Assembly (NCBI GenBank): GCA_032622095.1
Contig: CP136065.1
Coordinates: 207,926,151-207,990,150 of the forward strand
Source of the DNA: Siphonodentalium dalli
Lineage: Eukaryota > Mollusca > Scaphopoda > Gadilida > Siphonodentaliidae
Direction of reading: 5' to 3'
Length of the DNA stretch: 64,000 nt
Positions within the stretch are counted from its first letter, which is position 1. Every line of letters begins with the position of its first letter. Positions 35,691 through 46,210 of the stretch are shown here, one piece after another. The position numbers and the translations under genes are program-made. Below the pieces are notes generated by a model. That model ran no database searches. It had not been told where the DNA came from and saw only the letters and a program-made list of their open reading frames with translations.

Positions 35691-36165
35691 CGCTCACTAC
35701 CTCTATTGCCTACATAAAGCCTGCCTAATAACCGTTACGTTTATCACGTCAAAGTAGCTTTATTAGGTCAACGTATCTTTATTAGGTTAGTACTACTTTC
35801 ATGACGTAATTGCATATGCAAATTGCGCAGGTAACAACGGACGTCAACCGACCTGAATGACGTCGTTGTGATTTTGGGACCTTTTTATCGTCCATATTTC
35901 ACCGCAATTGATACAAAATTCGTAATCGGATATGTGTTTTCGCTCTAAAACATCTATAAACCATTAGCTGAAGGTCAGCTTAGAATAACTATTAAAAATC
36001 CCAACGAACTATTTCGCTCTAAGCTGCACTCCGGTTTTTCCACGTCATGAATACTAATTAGTTTGCTTGACCTAATAAATGTAAGGGCGTCAATGAAGTA
36101 ACGAATGTAAAACTGAGGAAAATGACATATTTACCGCACAAAATGCATGTTTTGTGCGATGGATA

Positions 36166-36320
36166 AATAAAATATGTAGCTAATGTTGTCGCTAAAACTG
36201 CTTATGTCCGCTCGGGGGATTTGGCATCTATTGGACTCGGCAGAGCCTCGCCCAATAGATGCTCAAATCCCCCTCACGGACATAAACATTTTAAGCGACG
36301 ACACTGGCTACATATTCTAT
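36166..36320. mobile_element. Palindromic foldback element
   Basis: AATATGTAGC, GTCGCT, TTATGTCCG and GGGGGATTTG on the left are mirrored on the right (CAAATCCCCC, CGGACATAA, AGCGACGAC, GGCTACATATT), with a short central CTATTGG/CCAATAG pair. A smaller palindrome, CGCACAAAATGCATGTTTTG, lies just left at about 36136. Confidence 0.65.
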
Positions 36321-36849
36321 ATTTATCAGAGTATATCATTGTAAACCTGACTTCTACCAGAGTATCTTTATTGTAAACCTGACTTTACCAAATTTTACCA
36401 GTGTATAGAGCCTGGTAAAAATAGTTTACCGGGCTTTTACCAGAGTGTTTTTATAAGGGTATACTTGTCACATTGTTGATAGATAGGCGTTTACACCGAT
36501 AATGTGTGCGATTTTGACGATCGGCCACCGAAAACAATCCATTTATTGAAGCTAAATAACAATGTCGTAAGCAATATTATCAGTTCCTTTGTACCGGTTA
36601 GTTGCCTAGAAACCAATTACCAATTATGCGCATAGTTCTCAAAAGTAGTGTTTAAATGTTGCAATATTCATGAAGGGGAGAGGCTATGATTTCGAGTGGT
36701 GTATAATATGTATTGTTTCATTGCGTAAAACGCGAGTAAATTGAGCTTATATATCTATTCCTCATTCCTGTTACTGAAAATAGTCATTCTGTTACTCGGA
36801 AGTTGTTCCTGTTCCTCGTTCCGTTCCTGTTACTCCAAATAGTCAATCC

Positions 36850-37577
36850 CTATATATGTGTGCGTGCATGTGTATGTGGCCTCGGTGTGTGCGCGCCTGG
36901 GTGTGTAATCATGGTTGTGCACCCGCGTAAATAAGCTTTATATTTGTGTGTAATGTGCGTATCTAATATGTGTGTGTGTAAGGGTGTTTATGTGCAAGCT
37001 GATGAGAGGGTGCGCGTGTATGCGTTATGTGTGTCTATCTTTGATATGAAGGTGGTGGGCATCATCGTTGCATGTTTTTTGTTTTGTTTTGTGTTTCAGC
37101 CAGCATATAACGAAGTGCATACGTGGTTATATGAATGTATCAATATGAGAAAACTTATGTGTGTTTAATGTTGTAATTGTGTGCCTGTGCGAGATTGTTT
37201 GGATGAGTGCTTGTGTTTCATTGGTGGCGGGAATTATTAGTTACTTTCCTTTCTATATTATTATCTTGCACGCGCCCTAATAATGCTGCGGTATGGGATT
37301 TATTGTCAAGTTTTTGTGCGTGCTTGTTTTTATGTTTTTTTTCTTGGTTTTTATTTATTTAGTTTATTATTTCTTTATTTCTTTATTATGTTTTATTTAG
37401 TTTTTGTTCAACCAGCATATAACGAAGAGCGTATGTGGCTATGTGAATGTATCACATGAGAGGACTTGTGCGTGTGTTTAATGTTGTAATTGTGTGCCTG
37501 TGCGAGATTGTTTGGATGAGTGCTTGTGTTTCATTGGTGGCGGGAATTATTAGTTACTTTCCTTTCTATATTATTAT
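36850..37577. repeat. TG-rich sequence and a 166-bp direct repeat
   Basis: GTGT/GCGC-rich simple sequence occupies 36855-37030. CAGCATATAACGAAG...GGTGGCGGGAATTATTAG occurs at 37100-37264 and again at 37414-37577 with few differences, a spacing of about 313 bp. The open frame at 36944 is simple-sequence derived. Confidence 0.65.
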
Positions 37578-37790
37578 GTTGTAATTTGATTATAACTCCT
37601 GGGAGTTTATTTAAAACATCTGAGAACTATCCACGCACGTACAATTCATTTTTATGGTTTTTACTCCTCAGTACAAGAATGATAACTCTATAATAATCTA
37701 GAATTATTCCTCTTCAAACAGAACGTAACAAACTCTCTCTGACCCTCACACAATTATATTTTAAGGCCAAAACTCCGACGACGGTGATTT

Positions 37791-38255
37791 TTGTCCCCCG
37801 ACATTTCCGTCGGAGGACTATAGTAATGACCCTCGTCCGTCCGCCGCCCGTCCGTCCGTCTTGACGTCCGTCTGGAACTTTTGGCCGAGCCTGTATTCTA
37901 TCATTTTCTGGTCAAATTAAAAAAAAACTTGTCACATATATCAACCGGCATGGGTACCTGCGCACCTGCGATTTTGAGTTCGGTCGAACTCATTTTGGCG
38001 GAGTTATTGCCCTTTTTCGACATAGAATCGTACACCCTGGGTGTATCTTTTGTCCGAGTCTGTATTCTGTCATTTTCTGGTAATTTGTTTTAAAAACTTA
38101 GCACATATATCAACCAGCATGGGAATGCGCACCTACGATTTTGAGTTCAGTCGGGGTCATTTTGACGGTTATTGCCCTTTTTCGATATAGAATCGTACAT
38201 CCTGGGACGGATCTTTTGTCTCAACCTGTATTCTTTCATATTCTGGTAAAAAGAA
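37791..38255 (+). mobile_element. Pearl-like element with (GTCC)n and ~170-bp units
   Basis: Begins GTCCCCCGACATTTCCGTCG (a small hairpin), then CGTCCGTCC microsatellite. Units with CCTGTATTCTATCATTTTCT starting near 37888, 38060 and 38226 follow. It sits within the repeat seen intact at 23214-23312, directly after GATTTTT. Confidence 0.65.
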
Positions 38256-38329
38256 AATGAGCAGAACTGGGCGATGTAAGTAAAGCATACCATAATATTT
38301 CACCTGAATAGAGCCATTGTTATCACTTT

Positions 38330-38800
38330 GGCGCAAAATGGCCACCAAAGTGGCGGCCAAAATATGGAAATTTGTAGATATTGCCTCAATGTGGACTGAA
38401 ACCGTTTTCACGGCGTGGTTGATGTGTATTATTGGCTAATGTGCGAACTATTCATTTAGTCTTGAACATTTGTGGTGCACCTTAGTTAATTGTGACTATT
38501 GTAATCACTTACATTACCTGAAATATTTTGATTTTTTTCTATTTGCAAACTTGCCATCAAAGTTGACAAAACTTCACTGTTCAGGTTACGACCATGTTTT
38601 CAAGAAAAAATTAAACTATCTTTGCTATCAAATAGTTCGTAAGCCAATCCTGAAAAATTCAACTTTCGTTGCACACGCCCCTCGCTTTTTTCATTTCTAT
38701 ATATCAAAATGACGGGCGTCATCTGTCGGACGCGATGATACTTATCCGCCATTGTAAAAGGTGTCAATAGGTAATAACAACCAAGGTAGACTACGCTGAG
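38330..38800. repeat. Fragment related to the 58.6-kb inverted repeat
   Basis: CAAAATGGCCACCAAAGTGG and CGGCCAAAATATGGAAATTT parallel 58630-58680 (AAAATGGCCGACAAAATATGG). The remainder to about 39680 has nothing recognisable. Confidence 0.45.
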
Positions 38801-39686
38801 CCCCATATTTCAAAATTTCCTCCATCCTTTATATGCATATACTGGAGCACTGCAAATGTATTTGAAGTGATTGGTATCTGCTAAACTCATATAATGACAA
38901 GGGAGTGTGTACAAGTACGATAAAATAATAACTACTGTTGTATCTTTGTCCATTTTCTCATATATTTGAGAAGAATCTAATGAATTGTCCCAATTTTTTT
39001 ACAACTTTTCAAACTTGTTAGCATTTCAAGGTATTGTTTGTGTTCAACAATTTTATTGCTTTAAAAACTTTGCCTGTGAACAGTAGATAGGTAGAGATAA
39101 AAACCACTGCCAACGGAGCAACAATGAAGAAACATGGCATTCAACATTAACCATACCCCCTAAAATGCTAACTTTTTTATTTTTCGAAAATGATAAAATT
39201 AAGTAAATGTGATTGTTTGCTATCACAAATTAACATATTTGATGAACCCATGACGAATACCCATCAGTGAGTATCAATTAGCTTGAAATGAAATAAAAAA
39301 ATCATCTAAATTAACTTTTTGCGGGTCGATTTTGAGAATAAAAGTGGATTATCTCACAAACACATATATATGTAGATCTTTTCTGTGAAACCCTGTTCTT
39401 ATAATAGCATGACTGTCAGAATAAACTGCAAAGACGGTGAGGAATCAATTTTAGACCAGAAACAGACTTCAAAATCAATGTAGGAACAGTAAATTGAGCC
39501 GGAAATTCCTTCCTTTCCTTGCGATTGCGGGAAGTGGCTCTGATTTTATAGCAGCTACTATAGGCGGTATATTGTACTGCCAGAGTAAAATATCAAGGAT
39601 TACAACAAACGTTTCTATTTGTTTATTTGCTCAGGAAAATATGCCAAACAAGAATATATAAAAGTCCCAGATGGTGAAGGTATATA

Positions 39687-39839
39687 CAGTAATGCCCAAA
39701 GTAATTGACCACTTAACCACAGCAGAATTATGGGTAATTTTTCAGGATTTAGTCGGAAATATGGCTTATTGCCCATAATTACCCGTAATTACCCATAATT
39801 CTGCTGTGGTTAAGTGGTCAATTACTTTGGGCATTACTG
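39687..39839. mobile_element. Tc1/mariner-type palindromic MITE, second member
   Basis: TA dinucleotides flank it (39685-39686, 39840-39841). Ends CAGTAATGCCCAAAGTAATT and complement; the whole element is one hairpin, a shorter relative of 5996-6208. Confidence 0.85.
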
Positions 39840-39841
39840 TA

Positions 39842-40776
39842 TTCCTCAACATTCCACGAATGTCTTCCTATCACCCGAAATTATACCAATAAACTTACTG
39901 ACCAAACGATTGCACTATAGAGACAATTACTGTAAACAAAACATGATTGATTCTCTTCTTGATTTCAGCCAACGACCGAGTTGAATTCTCACGTATAGCG
40001 TTTTGACGAAACAAATGGGCAATATATTCTGGGTGAGACTCTAGCTGGTTTCACTAAATAAGGGGGAAATAATATTTATAGAACAAATATAACTTTCTTG
40101 GATAGCTGGTCATCAAAGGATGGAGTCATCCTATGTATAGTAACAACAATGTTTTGTACCAGTAGAACAATGTATTTCAAGTATACCAAACAATCAAAAT
40201 ACATTCTTTATAGATTAATCAAATCGTACATAGCTAAAACAGAGCGTTTTGAACAACCATCATAAAATCATTTGATTTGAAAAACAAGAGCAAAAAAACA
40301 AACAAAAATGTCTCATTACTGACAACCATCTCCATATTGCTCGGCGACTTCTAAAATATCGATTTTGGGTTACGGATGGAACACCAGCCACAGCAACTCA
40401 TGCACACACTCTGTATACCACACATAATATCTTGTAATTTTAATGTATTTGTTTTAAATGTATCAGGAGCGATGCTCCATGTAAGTTGTAAAAACATGTG
40501 CTTCAATTCCATATGTATTTGTGAATAATGTTTAGATACATTAAAATATGCTTCAAGTAAAGATGCTAAAGGCTGTCTCGTGTGTAATAATGTGCGCATT
40601 TTTTAAATGTAACAATGGGCCATTTTAGGTGGGGGATCTAATCGATCGCTTCACACAACTCTTCAACGTAATGAAGTTGGTGAAGTATCCCATACATAAA
40701 ACCGTCCTTTATGGTTGTGAATTGAACATTCTCCCTCAGCTAATGTAGCAACTTACTTTGAAATAAGTTGTATATT
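39842..40776. other. Stretch with nothing recognised
   Basis: AT-rich sequence. The minus-strand open frame at 40351-40599 has no recognisable domain. Confidence 0.4.
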
Positions 40777-41240
40777 ATGTGACCCGCCATATCAAATCCA
40801 GTCGTAAGTCGGGATTTTTTTTACCCTGTGCCAATGCATTCTCTTATATATGCGAGTCGACCATAGGTCGCCTCGCATATATAAGAGAATGCATTGGCCT
40901 AACAATTTTTTATCATTTTTTTTAAATAAATGTTTCTTACAATTTTTAGGACATAAAATAAAAAAACATCCATTACCCTGCAGGGAGCCCCACACATTTA
41001 TAGAAGCATATAGAAGAGTGTCGTCTGCTCATGTTTGTCTGGGGCTCTGTATGGGTGAAATTATAATATTGTTAAAGAATACAAGAATTTTTTTATTAAA
41101 ATTGTAAAAAATTGTTAGGCCAATGCATTCTCTTATATATGCGAGGCGATCTATGGTCGACTCGCATATATAAGAGAATGCATTGGCACAGGGTAAAAAA
41201 AATACCGACTTACGACTGGATTTGATATGGCGGGTCACAT
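40777..41240. mobile_element. Inverted-terminal-repeat element carrying the same palindromic modules
   Basis: Ends ATGTGACCCGCCATATCAAA and complement, with inverted ends of about 54 bp that run into hairpin modules at 40830-40898 and 41119-41187. Its termini are unlike the TTAA elements at 4350 and 30338, yet the modules are the same. A partial right half of another copy is at 41350-41439. Confidence 0.8.
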
Positions 41241-41349
41241 ATCAGGAACGCAAACAAGTGTGGGAGCATCGCCACACACCCGTATACAGCAACATGATTC
41301 ATGATATATACATGGCTTCATACAATCCTCACATAAATATATATACTAC

Positions 41350-41439
41350 CACCATAGGTCGCCTCGCATATATAAGAGAATGCATTGGCACAGGGTAACA
41401 AAATCCCGACACGACTGGATTTGATATGGCGGGTCACAT
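41350..41439. mobile_element. Partial right half of the ATGTGACCCGCC element
   Basis: Half of the hairpin module, then CACAGGGTAACAAAATCCCG and the GGCGGGTCACAT end. The left half is missing. Confidence 0.7.
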
Positions 41440-41632
41440 ATGCGTATCATCGATACCCGGCTGGTATCTCTTCATCGTGCACACGCATGCGTGCAGCATG
41501 ACTCCAATGTCGTCAGACATCTCTCTTATAATATAATATAGACACCATGGCATTCAGAACCATCGATCATTAAAACATATCGGTTGCTGTTTTCTTATCA
41601 GTCCTCGTTGCTACTATAGTCACTTGAATGAC

Positions 41633-41935
41633 ATGGACGGGACATGGTGGAGCGGAATTCTCACCTCTCTTGTTTATGAAATATGTGTTATTACCATTGC
41701 CAGCGAGCTATGTGAAATCACGGACATTGGCGATTCTGTGTCGCCGTTGGCCAGAGTCTTCTATGAAATTAAAACTGCCAACATCCTGCGATGCCAGAAG
41801 GCTTGTTCATACAACGAAAGGTGCCAGGAAGTTGCATATCATGCTATAAACAAGACCTGTTTTTTCTTGGAATCGGGCGCTGGTGGATCGCTACCCGCCG
41901 GCAGCAGTTACAAATTCGCGCCAAAACTGTCATTG
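41633..41935 (+). CDS. Secreted PAN/Apple-domain protein, exon 1
   Basis: The first in-frame ATG of this open frame is at 41633 (the frame is open from a TTG at 41624). The 101 codons encode a hydrophobic N-terminus (about residues 7-24, signal-peptide-like) and a PAN/Apple module with cysteines at 27, 54, 58, 64 and 76. The CQKACSYNERCQEVAYH segment fits the CxxxCxxxxxCxxxxY core, and NKTCFF carries an N-glycosylation site beside the next cysteine. The coding sequence ends at a strong donor TTG|GTAAGT in phase 0; the open frame running on to 42358 is intron. PAN modules bind proteins or glycans. A phase-0 exon with an EGF-like module follows at 59991. In many molluscan secreted proteins a PAN domain is followed by EGF and fibrinogen-like domains, which suggests a relative of the FReD locus at 30913; that link is inference. 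Confidence 0.72.
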
Positions 41936-42229
41936 GTAAGTGGACACATATACATTTACTACATCCCACTATACGTCCGTCCGACTTGTATTATTACATT
42001 TTCCGTTATTCATTTATTAAACAGATATCTACCACCATGCACGTTCTTCAGCCGTTTTCAACTTTTCGCCAGAAGTCAGGTAAACGCTCTTTATTGCTAC
42101 CATATCAGGAATAGACTACCACGGAACGCTCTTTTCTATTCCATGTCACGCAAATGGCTGTTTTTTTGTTTGGAACCCAAACACCGTATGATAACTTTAG
42201 TTTCGGTTATTAGATCAAAAGCAAATTTC

Positions 42230-42650
42230 ATAGGTGAGTTTATCAGACCAAAATACAGGTCAAGTTCGAATATGGGTTTGCTCCGCCCATTTTTGCGAGA
42301 GCTGTGGCCCTTTTTTTTTTACTTAGAATCTTGTAATTTTCTGGTTTCCGGACGATAACTTCAGTTTGTGTGATCATATCTGAACCAAATTTGGTATGCG
42401 AGTTTATCAGCCCTATATACAGGTCAAGTTCGAATATGGGTTTGCTCCGCCCATTATTTCGAGAGTTGTGGCCCTTTTTCGACTTTTCAATTTTCTTCTT
42501 TTTTCTTTGGTTTCCGGATGATAACTCAAGTTTGGACTGTTCAATTGAAAATTCCGTTTTTTGTGAGTTATTTATATCAAAATACAGGTCAAGTTCGAAT
42601 TTGAGTTTGATCCAATGATTTTTCCCAGAGTTACGGGCCTTTCGACTTTG
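42230..42650 (+). repeat. Pearl-type ~165-bp tandem units without microsatellite
   Basis: CAGGTCAAGTTCGAATATGG, then GTTTGCTCCGCCCAT and GAG(C/T)TGTGGCCCTTTTT, recurs near 42257, 42420 and 42585. The core resembles the units at 13.1-13.8 kb in style but not closely in sequence. Confidence 0.6.
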
Positions 42651-43539
42651 AATGTTTTTTCAAATAATTTTCTGTATGAGGGTACCTTCATGGTGTAATC
42701 AACTCCTCCTCCAGTTTTGATCGTAGATATATGAAACTTCAGAGTATTGTTACCCACATATTGGAGATGTGCAACATGTATATAGATGACGGAAAAATTA
42801 TTTCTTTACGGAATTATTAACCCTTTCGACATTTTTTTTTAATTGCTTTAACAAAGCTGCGTCAACTTGCCACGTTTTCGGGGGACACTGTGGTCGGCTG
42901 ACCTTTTATTCATTACTTCAATGCGTCTTTTTGTGTTAAATAATGCTCGTAGAAAGGTAGTTCAGATATTTATCGATCTATATTCGATAATGAGAAAAAT
43001 TAAAAAGCGAATAATATTATGTGTATTTTGGAGCGCAAACCGTCATGTGGCTTTAATTGATATAAAACATGCAGCATATCGCAATCATTAAAGAGTTGTT
43101 TCTGTTTTATCGAAAACAAATGATATGTTAATAGGGCTGCCCTTTTTATTACATATCTATCAACGTAATTCGCATGATCGCACGACGTTCCAGGCGTGTG
43201 GTAATTCTCAGAATCGCACTAGTGCAATCTGTCGACGGAACTATTTCATTCAGTGTTGTTAGACTGGCTCTCGCCGTTACTAGTTTTACTTTTTCAACTT
43301 TTCAACGCAAGGGCGACAACCCACTTGCCGAAATCGCAGCTCGCTGATTGGGTTATATTTTTGGAAAATCTGGGAATACCCAATTAACACCTTTGCGCGG
43401 GTCAAGATGGGTCAAGTTCACTCACTGATTGTTGCGTTAACCATAACATGCCGTTAAAACTCAATTAAATTCACATTTTCTGTACCGGAGATGTACGATT
43501 GTGAGTCAACTAACTATGATACGGAGATATGTAATAAAA

Positions 43540-43702
43540 TTAGAACCTCATGAGTGTCTGGATTTTGACGAATTATCGCACTCGATTTGTTGGCGGAACG
43601 CGATACCTTTCGCGCGGGACGCACCCGCACTCGAGGTATCGCTCGGCCAACAAATCTCGTGCGATAATTTCGTCAAAATCCAGACACTCATGCGGTTCTA
43701 TC
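43540..43702. mobile_element. Palindromic element
   Basis: TAGAACCTCATGAGTGTCTG with TTTTGACGAA and TTATCGCAC on the left is mirrored on the right (AATTTCGTCAAAATCCAGAC, ACTCATGCGGTTCTA). Arms are about 65 bp with a GC-rich centre. Confidence 0.8.
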
Positions 43703-43859
43703 TATATGTAGCCCAATTGCCATTTGGGGTAGATATCCTTAATCCTACTGGGAGTCTCCAGCCTGAAAAACTATAGTTTTTTCAGACTGGAGAGGTCTAT
43801 CTTGGGCAGGACATTTATATATGCTCAACACATGGGCAATTTTTTCTGACCTCTTAAGG

Positions 43860-45059
43860 TTAGACGTAAGTTTTGCCAAAATTTCCTGGTATTTCAAAAT
43901 GGATTTTCTCAAAATCTGTCATAGTCCGTGGGCCAAACAAGATATTTTTCGAGTTGACTGCACCCCCTCCAACAAAGGTTTCTATATATCAAATTAAATG
44001 TCATCACGTTATGCATCCGAATTTGCTTGTTGCCAGTTTCACGAATATTACAGGCGAATTAGGGTTTAACCCAAAACTACTTGCAACACAAATGGCAAAG
44101 GTGCCGTCATATAGAGTAAGTCAGTAACTCAAATCTTGGAGAACAATATTTGGGACAAATAGCGAAATTCCTGTATCCATGGCAACGAGGGGTGATTTTA
44201 ACTGAGTTTGGAAACTAGGTGTTAAATTGCATGTATGGCGAGAATTATTTCCATTATCTCAAATATTATGTTGGTTTGTATGAACACCCATTGTTGTCTA
44301 ACTTTTGAAATGGTGTTCTCCTCTTGGGAAGGTCAAGGTCATATGTAAAGGTCAAGGTCATTGCAAAAAAATGTGTGCTTTTTCCGATACTATCTTATAA
44401 CTTTGACCCACTTGATTGAAATTTAAGATATTGAGAGACGAAAATATATTTAAAATAATTTTGAGGACCACCGCTTCGTGCAGAATAATAGTTTTAGCAA
44501 TAATGTCAACTCAATCCCGAGATATAGACCTTCAAAGTGGGTGGTACCCTTTCGTAATAAGCATAATTCTGTACTATTTTGACCAGAGACCTGGTTATAT
44601 AAGAGAGCGGCCAGTGGAGGAAAAGGGCCATATTTAAAGAGTTTAATGCAAATTCGTATACAACTGATTATTATATACCATTGGAAAGCTTGTGGATTGT
44701 CCATTATTATTAGCCCTGTTGTAGTGGAAAGAAAATGTAAATATTATTGTTGCCATGGCAACAGATACTATTTTTGTCAAACAATGGAAAAAGGTCATAT
44801 CTAAAAGTATAGTTGGTGTGGGTAAGATTAGTTCATATACATTACATATGGGTGAAGGTCCTACACAATGTGCTGTCATCTGCTATGTGTATATGTCAAG
44901 GTCAAACTTTAAAGGTCAAGGTCATTCGGGAAAAGTTGATAACATTGGTTTTGCTCACATCAAAGCAAATACAATAACATATACACTTATGCATAATGTT
45001 CTGTAATATTGCACGAGATATGAACACAATAAATAATCACATACAAATTCTGAACAAAA
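43860..45059. repeat. Repeat-like stretch rich in AAGGTCAAGGTCA and GTTGCCATGGCAAC words
   Basis: TCAAGGTCA occurs exactly at 44333, 44352, 44896 and 44916. The palindrome GTTGCCATGGCAAC is at 44749-44762. The style matches the repeated units at 55.9-57.5 kb. No coding signal. Confidence 0.5.
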
Positions 45060-46210
45060 CGATATATTACATTCCCTTGTGGTGTATTTCAATCTCAGAA
45101 GGAGGTTCATAATATGTGGGGTACATGGTTTTCTTATTGGGGGAGTGTGGTTCCTGAAAGCGACGTGTTTGTTTTGGTCTGATATGTTTTACAACAGTTT
45201 TCTGTATCAGCATGCTAAGTTATGTATCAATGAGTAGTTAGGGATGGTTGACATTTCTCTGCTCAAAATGACCCCTAGGAAAGTATTTATGCACCACACA
45301 TGTAGCTCGTTACCATGGTAACTGGCATGTATACACTTAACGTTGACTCAGTACTTTAATGAAATGATTAATCTTATTATATGTCCGTGCTCTGTGACAT
45401 CTAACGGCATGTCAAGTGATATAGACAGGGACCTCGCAAACTATATAACTGCAATGGCTCATGTCACAATGATGTTAATAGCTCTACGACATCAAACCCG
45501 ACATGTGACCAAACACAATATAGAGCAGGCCTGAGTACTGCTTCCAAAGAGCTACATTTAAAATATTTCAATGTACGGGTTGTCTGAATCATAAATTTGA
45601 ACAATATTAATCAGAACTAGATTTCAAATTCCCGGCGGGAAATTTGGATATCTCCATGTCTCAGACATCAGACTACCGTCGATAAACATATGCTGTTTCA
45701 TAATATAACAATGACAAAGACAGTGGCATATATAATACCCCTTCCCTGACCACTTTCCAGATGCGACGTCGACCAAAGTTACCAATTGTGTTCAACTTAG
45801 TATTCTAAATAAAATGGCAAATCAAATAGTGGCATAACTGCTTTCATTTTGACGGAGTATTGGCGACAAGCCATTCTAGCCCAATAGTATTAATGTTTAT
45901 GGGCTCATAACTTTGCCATGTATCATCCGATTAAAGAATATTTTTGCGACTTTGTAATCGCCATATCTTAAGAGACTTTACATCCTGAGGTGATAATCAG
46001 ATCGAAATCAAAATTTGGCCATTTTTGACACACCGACCCCGCGTCTATTGCGACCTCCGCCAAAATGCCCCATATGTTCATCTTAGTATTCTCAAGACAA
46101 TGGCATATGAAAGAGCAACACAGATGCTTTCATTTCATTTTCATTATTTCATATTAAAACAGACTTCGAACGTGAACAATTTCTCTCTATATGTGATAAT
46201 ACAACTGTGT

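Noticed and set aside
41936-42358. Extension of the PAN protein to 244 residues
   Set aside because: The frame continues past a strong GTAAGT donor into sequence with no domain, and then into a tandem repeat. The EGF exon phase supports splicing at 41935.
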